A DNA stretch of 5,900 nt from DASQVO01 sp035640715 (GTDB lineage: Bacteria; Actinomycetota; Actinomycetes; Streptosporangiales; Streptosporangiaceae). The notes under the pieces were generated by a model. The model was not told the DNA's origin. It searched no databases and was given only the letters and a program-made list of their open reading frames with translations. How positions within the stretch are numbered: the stretch's first letter is position 1; each line of letters opens with the position of its first letter. Below, one piece after another: positions 1 to 5,900 of this stretch. The position numbers and the translations under genes are program-made. The stretch covers positions 1 to 5,900 of the forward strand of contig DASQVO010000155.1 in NCBI GenBank assembly GCA_035640715.1, written 5' to 3'.

Positions 1-1109
<1,109 letters not shown>

Positions 1110-1116
1110 CGGCGCG

Positions 1117-2052
1117 TCATGCCCCGGCCGGTGGCTCGACCACGGTGGCCCCGGGTGCCGGGCCGGCCGCCCGCGCCACCGCCCGGCACACCCCCGCTCC
1201 GGACAGCGAGACCGCGAGGTCGACGGCACGGTCGGCGTCCGCGGCCAGGAAGACGCATGTCGGCCCGGAACCCGCGACGATCGCTCCGAGGGCGCCGAAC
1301 TCGTGGCCGGCGGCGAGCGCCCCGCGCAGGGCCGGGAACAGGGAGATGGCGGCCGGCTGCAGGTCATTGCTGAGCGCGCGGCCCACCGCCGGGGCCTCCC
1401 CTGACCGCAGCGCCCCCATCAGCGCATTATCCAGCCGGGGCGGAACGGGATCGCGGCCGGCGCGCAGCCGGTCGAGTGTCGCGTAGACCTCCGGGGTGGA
1501 GAGCTGGCCGTCCGCCACGGCGAGCACCCAGTGATACTCGCCCGAGGCCAGGGCGGGTGTGAGCCGCTCTCCCCGGCCCTGGCCGACGGCCGTGCCGCCC
1601 ATGAGCGCGAAGGCGACGTCGCTGCCCACCTCGGCCGCGACTTCCTTCAGCTGCTCCTGGCTGAAGCCGGTGCCCCACAGCTCGTTGCACGCGACGAGGG
1701 CGGCGGCGGCGTCGGCGCTGCCGCCGGCCAGGCCAGCGGCCACAGGTATCCGCTTGCGGATGGTGATCTCGAGGGGCCGCGCGGGGTCACGGGTGACGCC
1801 TGCCGCCTTGGCCAGGGCCGCGGCCGCCTTGAGTGCCAGGTTGTCACCGCCGGCGGGCACCGCGCCGGCTCCCTCCCCGCTGACCAGCACATGGTCCGGG
1901 CCGGGGCCGTCCGCGACGGCGACCGTCACCTCGTCGAACAGCGAGACCGCGTGGAACACGGTCACCAGATCGTGGTAGCCATCCGCGCGCCGCGGTCCCA
2001 CGGCGAGCTGAAGATTGATTTTCGCGGGCACCCGCACCGTCACACCGGTCAT
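1117..2052 (-). CDS. ispE: 4-diphosphocytidyl-2-C-methyl-D-erythritol kinase
   Basis: IspE phosphorylates the 2-hydroxyl of CDP-methylerythritol with ATP in the cytosol, the fourth step of the MEP pathway to IPP and DMAPP. The 311-residue product has the usual GHMP-kinase layout: PAKINLQL at residues 9-16 with the expected catalytic Lys11, the glycine-rich ATP loop PVAAGLAGGSAD at 103-114, EVGSDVAFAL with the expected catalytic Asp145, and the C-terminal motif AGSGPTCVFL at 260-269. Length is normal for the family. The ATG at 2052 overlaps the rsmA stop in an ATGA. The upstream GGTGA is only 3 bases from the ATG, so translation probably depends on coupling to rsmA. A C-terminal Ala/Gly/Pro-rich tail (about 290-311) looks dispensable. 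The family call rests on three motifs in the right order and on the rsmA neighbour, a common actinobacterial pairing. Confidence 0.97.
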   Translation of the reverse strand: MTGVTVRVPAKINLQLAVGPRRADGYHDLVTVFHAVSLFDEVTVAVADGPGPDHVLVSGEGAGAVPAGGDNLALKAAAALAKAAGVTRDPARPLEITIRKRIPVAAGLAGGSADAAAALVACNELWGTGFSQEQLKEVAAEVGSDVAFALMGGTAVGQGRGERLTPALASGEYHWVLAVADGQLSTPEVYATLDRLRAGRDPVPPRLDNALMGALRSGEAPAVGRALSNDLQPAAISLFPALRGALAAGHEFGALGAIVAGSGPTCVFLAADADRAVDLAVSLSGAGVCRAVARAAGPAPGATVVEPPAGA

Positions 2053-2897
2053 GGTTCACCGATCGTAGTGTGATCGTCCGGCCGTAGCCCGCTCGGGCCG
2101 GGCATCGCCGCGTGGGCCGCCTCGGCAATGCGGGCGAACTCGGCCACGCTGAGCGACTCGCCGCGTGCGCCGGGATCCAGGCCAGCCGCCCGCACCAGGT
2201 GCTCCGCCTGCGCCGCGGACCCGGCCCAGCCGGCGAGCGCCGCCCGCAGAGTCTTGCGGCGCTGCCCGAAGGCGGCATCGATCACCGCGAACACCTCCTC
2301 CCGGCTTGCCGCCGTCCGTGGCGCGGCAGTGCGCTCGAACGACACCAGGCATGAGTCAACGCCCGGCACCGGCCAGAACACCGTCCTCGGCACCGGCCCT
2401 GCGGGCCGCATCCGCGCGAACCAGGCCAGTTTGGCGGACGAGGTGCCGTATGCCCTGCTGCCCGGTGGCGCGCAGATCCGCTCACCCACCTCTGCCTGGA
2501 CCATGATCAGACCGCGCCATAGCGACGGCATGTTCGCCAGCACATTGAGCAGAACGGGAACGGCCGCGTTGTACGGCAAGTTGGCCACCAGCACGGTGGG
2601 TGGCTCCCCCGGAAGCTCCCGCACGCGGACGGCATCCGCTGTGACCACATCGAGCCGGCCGACCAGGGACGGCGCACGCGACGCAACCGTGCGCGGCAGC
2701 TCCGCAGCCAGGACCGGGTCCATCTCAACCGCGACGACCCGCCGCGCGGCCTCGAGCAGCGGCAGCGTCAGCGATCCGAAGCCGGGCCCGACTTCGAGCA
2801 CCACATCGCCGGGCTCCAGTCTCGCCAGCGCCGTGATGCGCCGCACCGTTCCGTGATCGATGACGAAGTTCTGGCCCAGGCGTTTGGTGGGCCGCAT
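2049..2897 (-). CDS. rsmA: 16S rRNA (adenine1518/1519-N6) dimethyltransferase; start uncertain
   Basis: RsmA (KsgA) uses S-adenosylmethionine to dimethylate two adjacent adenines in the 3' terminal loop of 16S rRNA, a late 30S maturation step. In this class of enzyme its loss gives kasugamycin resistance. The 282-residue reading shows GQNF at 8-11, the SAM-binding motif VLEVGPGFGSLT at 33-44, an acidic residue after strand 2 (VEMD, 57-60), catalytic NLPYN at 106-110, FWPVPGVDS at 174-182, QRRKTLR at 212-218 and a typical RGESLSVAEFARI at 245-257. The ATG at 2897 has no good ribosome site. The frame continues upstream without a stop to 3014, and codons up to about 2942 encode LLGPADIRQLAERVG, which matches the usual actinobacterial RsmA N-terminus. 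No ATG, GTG or TTG exists in that extension. The true start may be CTG at 2942 (297 residues), or the 5' end may be altered. It overlaps ispE by 4 bases. Confidence 0.95.
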   Translation of the reverse strand: MRPTKRLGQNFVIDHGTVRRITALARLEPGDVVLEVGPGFGSLTLPLLEAARRVVAVEMDPVLAAELPRTVASRAPSLVGRLDVVTADAVRVRELPGEPPTVLVANLPYNAAVPVLLNVLANMPSLWRGLIMVQAEVGERICAPPGSRAYGTSSAKLAWFARMRPAGPVPRTVFWPVPGVDSCLVSFERTAAPRTAASREEVFAVIDAAFGQRRKTLRAALAGWAGSAAQAEHLVRAAGLDPGARGESLSVAEFARIAEAAHAAMPGPSGLRPDDHTTIGEP

Positions 2898-3067
2898 GCC
2901 GACGCGCTCGGCCAGCTGCCTGATGTCGGCCGGCCCGAGCAGCCGTGCGCCCGCGGTGTCCTCCGCTCGCTTCCGGGGCGCCTTGAGGCACCGCCTTCCC
3001 TCGTCGCTCGTTCCTCACTCCTCAGTCCAGGCGGCGCCGCGCCCCTCCAGTTCGCTCGCCGGGCCAG
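2898..3067 (-). other. tatD-rsmA gap with purine-rich tract and rsmA 5' extension
   Basis: On the minus strand the gap begins after the tatD TAG and is rich in G and A from about 3050 to 2959, with recurring GAGCGA (around 3059, 3009 and 2968) and TGAGGA/TGAGGAA words. From 2942 to 2898 it encodes the conserved RsmA N-terminal residues in frame with rsmA. A TGA at 3017-3015 closes that frame upstream. GTG at 2991, in another frame, has GAGGG 6 bases upstream. GGAGGA at 2964-2959 has no ATG, GTG or TTG at a normal distance. No clear -10/-35 pair is visible. The gap probably holds a promoter or leader for rsmA-ispE-ABC-F, but this is not shown. Confidence 0.5.
2977..2992 (-). other. GC hairpin ahead of rsmA
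   Basis: On the minus strand GGTGCC (2992-2987), TCAA (2986-2983), GGCGCC (2982-2977) form a 6-bp stem with one G-U pair and a four-base loop. No T-run follows, so it is not a classic terminator of tatD. A competing pairing exists: GGGGCGC at 3045-3039 is fully complementary to GCGCCCC at 2981-2975, which would open the small hairpin. It may be a weak terminator, an mRNA leader fold or chance. Confidence 0.35.
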
Positions 3068-3919
3068 CTACCACGGACCGAAGACACGCTCCCCGGTCGC
3101 GGTCACCATCGCGCAGAGCTCGGCCAGGTCCATGTCCTTCACCTCGGCCAGGCGGCGGGCCGTATGCGACACCAGCGCAGGTGAGTTCGGCTTGCCGCGG
3201 TGCGGCACCGGAGTCAGGAACGGCGCGTCGGTCTCCACGAGCAGCAGGTCCGCGGGCGCCGCCGCGGCGGCGTCGCGGAGGTTCTGCGCGCTTGCGAACG
3301 TGAGGTTGCCGGCGAAGCTCATGACGTAGCCGGCCTCCGCGCACCGCTTGGCCATCTGCTCGTCGCCGGAGAAGCAGTGGAACACCACCTTGTCCGGCGG
3401 TCCCTCCTCAGCCAGGATGCGCAGCACGTCGTCGTGCGCCTCGCGGTCGTGGATCATCAGGGCCTTGCCGGTCCGTTTCGCGATGCCGATGTGCGCGCGG
3501 AACCACTCACGCTGCAGCTCCGGGTCGGAGCTGTCCCGGTAGTAGTCCAGGCCCGTCTCCCCGACCGCGCGGACCTGCGGCAGCCCGGCCAGCGTCTCGA
3601 TCTCGGCCAGCACGTCGTCCGGCGCCGCCGCCGCCGAGGACGTGTCGTTCGGGTGAATGGCGACGGCGGCGTACACATCGGCGTACTCCTCGGCGCACCG
3701 GGCCGACCAGCGGGACGACTCGAGGTCGATGCCCACGGTGATGACCCGGTCGACCCGGGCGGCGCGCGCCGCCTCCAGCACGCCCGGCACCGGCACCCCC
3801 ATGATGTCGAGGTGACAGTGGCTGTCGAACGCCGGCACCGGCAGGGGGTCTGCGGTGGGCGGCCCCGAACGTCGCGCCGGAGCGGGCTTCCTCACCCCGC
3901 CTTCGTTCGGCATGGTCAT
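3068..3919 (-). CDS. tatD: TatD family metal-dependent deoxyribonuclease
   Basis: This is a cytosolic amidohydrolase-fold (TIM barrel) metallonuclease; TatD relatives act as 3'-5' exonucleases in DNA repair or DNA turnover. The 283-residue product has all expected metal ligands: His35 and His37 in SHCHLD, Glu121 in GETGLDYYRD, His157 in IHDREAH, His181 in FHCFSG and Asp231 in VETDAPFLTP. The first 30 or so residues before the barrel are a Pro/Arg-rich extension not needed for the fold. ATG 3919 overlaps the metG stop (ATGA) and has a GGAG 11 bases upstream. ATG 3913 and GTG 3895 (AAGG 4 bases upstream) are possible later starts. Pairing with metG is frequent in bacteria and the overlap implies translational coupling. 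The exact substrate cannot be read from sequence. Confidence 0.95.
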   Translation of the reverse strand: MTMPNEGGVRKPAPARRSGPPTADPLPVPAFDSHCHLDIMGVPVPGVLEAARAARVDRVITVGIDLESSRWSARCAEEYADVYAAVAIHPNDTSSAAAAPDDVLAEIETLAGLPQVRAVGETGLDYYRDSSDPELQREWFRAHIGIAKRTGKALMIHDREAHDDVLRILAEEGPPDKVVFHCFSGDEQMAKRCAEAGYVMSFAGNLTFASAQNLRDAAAAAPADLLLVETDAPFLTPVPHRGKPNSPALVSHTARRLAEVKDMDLAELCAMVTATGERVFGPW

Positions 3920-5727
3920 TGGTCGCCGGACTCCAGGCGGGCAACTTCCTCGTCGGCCACGGACGGGGCGAGCTTGGTGAACAGCGGGGCCGGCACGTCC
4001 AGCGGGGTGCCGGGACGGATCGGCCGCGACTCCCAGCGGGCGGCGCCGTCGTAGCGGCCGGTGATGACCGGGTAGGAGGGGGCGTCTTCCTCGTCCACCT
4101 GCTTGATCTCCGGCATGCCGGACCAGTCGCCGGACCCTCCGAGCATCTCGAAGACCTGCTGCGACGATCGCGGCAGGAACGGTGTCAGCAGCGTCTTGGC
4201 GTCGTCCACCACCTGCAGCGCCGTGTGCAGCACGGTCCGCATCCGGTCCGGGTCCGACTCGCGGAGCTTCCAGGGCGCCTGCTCGGATATGTACTTGTTC
4301 GCCTCGGCCACGGTCCGCATCGCCTCGCCGATGGCCAGCTTGAACCGGGACCGGCTGAGGTTCTCGCCGACCGCGCCGAACGCCTGCCGGGAATGTTCCA
4401 GCAGCTGCAGGTCCGTGGGGGTGAGTTCACCAGCCTCGGGGATCGAGCCGATGTTGCGTGCCGCGAACGAGACCGAGCGATTGACCAGGTTGCCCCAGGT
4501 CGCCACCAGCTCGTCGTTGTTGCGGCGGACGAACTCTCTCCACGTGAAGTCGGTGTCCTGGTTCTCCGGGCCGGCCACCGCCACGTAGTACCGCAGCGCG
4601 TCCACGTCGTAGCGCTGGAGGAAGTCGCGGACGTAGATGACGACGTTGCGGGAGGAGGAGAACTTCTTGCCCTCCATGGTCAGGTACTCGCTGGAGACGA
4701 TCTCGGACGGCAGGTTCAGCTGACCCAGCGCGCCGGGCGTCCCGCCCTTGTCTCCCTGGCCGCTATAGCCCAACAGCATGGCCGGCCAGATCTCGGAGTG
4801 GAAGACGATGTTGTCCTTGCCCATGAAGTAGTAAGACTCGGCGTCCGGCGACTGCCACCAGGCCCGCCAGGCGTCGGCGTCGCCCGAGCGCTTGGCCCAC
4901 TCCACCGACGCGGACAGGTAGCCGATCACCGCGTCGAACCAGACGTAGATCCGCTTGTCCGGCCGGTCGCGCCAGCCGTCCAGGGGGATGGGCACGCCCC
5001 AGTCCAGGTCCCGGGTGATCGCCCGCGGCTGGAGGTCGTCAAGCAGGTTCAGCGAGAACCTGAGCACGTTCGGCCGCCAGTGACCAGCCTTGGTCTTGAG
5101 CCAGGTGCCGAGTGCTTCGGCGAAGGCCGGCAGGTCGAAGAAGAAGTGTTCCTCCTCTTCGAACTTCGGCGTCTCCCCGTTGATCCTCGAGCGCGGGTTG
5201 ATCAGGTCGACCGGGTCGAGCTGGTTGCCGCAGTTGTCGCACTGGTCGCCGCGGGCGCTTTCGTAGCTGCAGATCGGGCAGGTGCCCTCGATGTACCGGT
5301 CAGGCAGCGTCCGGCCGGTGGACGGCGAGATCGCGCCGAGCGTGGTCTTGGGGAAGATGTAGCCGTTCTTGTACAGGCCGAGGAAGATCTCCTGGGTGAC
5401 GGCGTAATGGTTGCGTGTCGAAGTGCGCGTAAACAAGTCATACGACATGCCGAGCGAGGTCAGGTCCTCGGCGATGATGCGGTTGTAGCGGTCCGCGAGC
5501 TCGCGGGCGGACACGCCTTCGGCGTCCGCCTGCACCTGGATCGGGGTGCCGTGCTCGTCGGTGCCGCTCACCATCAGCACCTGGTTCCCCGCCATCCGCT
5601 GGTACCGGCTGAACATGTCGCAGGGCAGCGCGAAGCCCGAGACGTGGCCGATATGACGGGGGCCGTTGGCGTACGGCCAGGCCGGTGCGGCGAGAATGTG
5701 CCGGCCTGGCTGAGTTGGCGAGGACAT
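3916..5727 (-). CDS. metG: methionyl-tRNA synthetase (long actinobacterial form)
   Basis: This class I aminoacyl-tRNA synthetase charges tRNA-Met, both initiator and elongator, in the cytosol. The 603-residue product begins with the Rossmann domain, with the HIGH signature at residues 25-28 (PYANGPRHIGH) and GTDEHGTPIQ at 55-64. The insertion domain has one zinc knuckle, Cys150/Cys153 and Cys163/Cys166. The second active-site half includes YVWFDAVIGYLSAS (261-274) and FMGKDNIVFH (301-310). The KMSKS loop is KFSSS at 355-359. The helical anticodon-binding domain follows (about 395-525, with WGNLVNR at 411-417). A short variable tail ends the protein; there is no C-terminal tRNA-binding (Trbp111/EMAP) domain. 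ATG 5727 is the first in-frame start after the AT-rich promoter-like stretch and has no clear ribosome site. The stop overlaps the tatD start by 4 bases. It is a different type from the shorter mycobacterial enzyme with KMSKS that I recall. Confidence 0.97.
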   Translation of the reverse strand: MSSPTQPGRHILAAPAWPYANGPRHIGHVSGFALPCDMFSRYQRMAGNQVLMVSGTDEHGTPIQVQADAEGVSARELADRYNRIIAEDLTSLGMSYDLFTRTSTRNHYAVTQEIFLGLYKNGYIFPKTTLGAISPSTGRTLPDRYIEGTCPICSYESARGDQCDNCGNQLDPVDLINPRSRINGETPKFEEEEHFFFDLPAFAEALGTWLKTKAGHWRPNVLRFSLNLLDDLQPRAITRDLDWGVPIPLDGWRDRPDKRIYVWFDAVIGYLSASVEWAKRSGDADAWRAWWQSPDAESYYFMGKDNIVFHSEIWPAMLLGYSGQGDKGGTPGALGQLNLPSEIVSSEYLTMEGKKFSSSRNVVIYVRDFLQRYDVDALRYYVAVAGPENQDTDFTWREFVRRNNDELVATWGNLVNRSVSFAARNIGSIPEAGELTPTDLQLLEHSRQAFGAVGENLSRSRFKLAIGEAMRTVAEANKYISEQAPWKLRESDPDRMRTVLHTALQVVDDAKTLLTPFLPRSSQQVFEMLGGSGDWSGMPEIKQVDEEDAPSYPVITGRYDGAARWESRPIRPGTPLDVPAPLFTKLAPSVADEEVARLESGDQ

Positions 5728-5739
5728 GGTTAAAGCCTA
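5728..5739 (-). promoter_or_regulatory. Candidate -10 box for leaderless metG transcript
   Basis: On the minus strand TAGGCT (5739-5734) fits the actinobacterial -10 pattern TANNNT and is followed by exactly six bases, then the metG ATG. That spacing would put the transcription start on or next to the A of the ATG, giving a leaderless mRNA. This agrees with the lack of a Shine-Dalgarno sequence; the only match is AGG, 8 bases upstream. I see no good TTGAC-like -35 box at 17-19 bases; the region there reads AAAGCAG. It is an inference from sequence alone. Confidence 0.45.
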
Positions 5740-5740
5740 G

Positions 5741-5751
5741 GGCCACTGGCC
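5741..5751. promoter_or_regulatory. 11-bp palindrome in metG promoter spacer
   Basis: GGCCACTGGCC is a perfect inverted repeat with 5-bp arms around a single central base. It lies just upstream of the proposed -10 box, where a bound repressor could block RNA polymerase. Short GC palindromes arise easily by chance in DNA of this composition, so the regulatory reading is weak. Confidence 0.2.
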
Positions 5752-5763
5752 GGCTGCTGCTTT

Positions 5764-5773
5764 CGTAATTACG
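5764..5773. promoter_or_regulatory. 10-bp AT-rich palindrome upstream of metG
   Basis: CGTAATTACG is a perfect palindrome in the only AT-rich patch of the upstream region, 37-46 bases before the metG start and just upstream of the expected -35 position. Its right half is the start of the first copy of the 13-bp direct repeat. It could be an operator or an upstream promoter element; no regulator can be named. Confidence 0.3.
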
Positions 5774-5809
5774 CCTCGCCGCAGGTCGCCGCGCGCATTA
5801 CGCCTCGCC
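5768..5809. repeat. Pair of 13-bp direct repeats upstream of metG
   Basis: ATTACGCCTCGCC occurs at 5768-5780 and again at 5797-5809, identical and in the same orientation, 29 bp apart start to start, or a little under three helical turns. They may be paired binding sites on one DNA face or a small local duplication. The 16 bp between them are GC-rich and do not repeat the unit. Confidence 0.6.
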
Positions 5810-5860
5810 AGCACCGGCCGCGCGCCCATCGCCGCCGGCCCCTGCACGCACCGCATCCTG

Positions 5861-5900
5861 CCCGGCCTGCCCGGCCCGCCCGGCCCGCCCGGCCCGCCCG
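5861..5900. repeat. 9-bp GC tandem repeat at right edge
   Basis: The unit CCCGGCCCG is present in about 4.4 copies: 5861-5869 (with one T variant, CCCGGCCTG), 5870-5878, 5879-5887, 5888-5896, and a partial copy that runs off the window. It is all G and C except for that one T. The total copy number is unknown. A multiple of three in length means that copy changes would keep any reading frame. Confidence 0.85.

Larger units (their letters stand above)
5737..5900 (-). other. Possible 3' end of an upstream minus-strand gene
   Basis: One minus-strand frame is open from the window edge to a TAG at 5739-5737. It reads a Gly-Gly-Pro repeat through the tandem array, then Met at 5856 and 39 residues to the stop, ending GVITKAAAGQWP. 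It could be the low-complexity tail of a gene outside the window, in which case its stop overlaps the proposed metG -10 box. It could equally be an accidental open frame in GC-rich spacer DNA. No domain is recognisable and no ribosome site marks the internal ATG. Apart from this, 5728-5900 holds only the repeats and promoter-like sites listed separately. Confidence 0.2.

Noticed and set aside
2725..3018. 97-codon minus-strand frame starting GTG 3018 ahead of rsmA
   Set aside because: Past 2942 it is an out-of-frame reading of conserved RsmA sequence, with poorer third-position G/C than the rsmA frame. It matters only as a possible frameshift partner for the rsmA start.
3031..3040. Palindrome GCGGCGCCGC after tatD as a terminator
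   Set aside because: It is a perfect palindrome without a loop, can form only a very short stem and has no T-run. Such words are common by chance at this GC content.
3200..4054. 284-codon plus-strand open frame opposite tatD and the end of metG
   Set aside because: It is the antisense of clear tatD and metG sequence, spans their overlap, and its product is low-complexity with no motif.
3919..5733. 604-codon plus-strand open frame opposite metG
   Set aside because: It mirrors metG almost end to end and has no recognisable motif. Long antisense frames are expected opposite high-GC genes, and metG itself has all synthetase motifs.
5741..5900. Plus-strand collagen-like gene starting in the spacer
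   Set aside because: The frame is open but has no ATG, GTG or TTG between the TAG at 5738-5740 and the edge, and no ribosome site.

Overview
The window is high-GC bacterial DNA with strong G/C preference at third codon positions. Its proteins look actinobacterial: a long-form methionyl-tRNA synthetase with HIGH and KFSSS signatures, an RsmA with the actinobacterial N-terminal block, and the MEP-pathway kinase IspE. I place it in the Actinomycetota (actinomycete-like) and cannot name a genus.

All five recognisable genes are on the minus strand, so transcription runs from high to low coordinates: metG (methionyl-tRNA synthetase), tatD (metal-dependent nuclease), rsmA/ksgA (16S rRNA dimethyladenosine methyltransferase), ispE (CDP-ME kinase) and the first 369 codons of an ABC-F ATPase that runs off the left edge. 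metG and tatD overlap by 4 bases (ATGA), as do rsmA and ispE. ispE and the ABC-F gene are 7 bases apart. The layout suggests two tightly coupled pairs or trios separated by one gap of about 125-170 bases between tatD and rsmA.

Two places are not explained by the genes. The first is the tatD-rsmA gap (about 2898-3067). It holds a purine-rich stretch with short GAGCGA-like repeats, a GC hairpin and an rsmA start problem: conserved N-terminal RsmA sequence continues upstream of the only in-frame ATG, with no ATG, GTG or TTG to start it. The second is the region upstream of metG (5728-5900). It has a TANNNT -10 box placed for leaderless transcription, two short palindromes, a 13-bp direct repeat and a 9-bp tandem repeat that reads as Gly/Pro-rich peptide on both strands.

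Functionally the block is housekeeping translation and isoprenoid biology: charging of tRNA-Met, late 30S maturation, an ATPase family that acts on the ribosome, plus precursor supply for polyprenyl lipids and menaquinone. I see no mobile element, CRISPR array, RNA gene, toxin-antitoxin pair or defence system, and no convincing new multi-gene system. The points worth checking are the rsmA 5' end, the metG control region, and the absence of an rpfB-like gene from its expected place.
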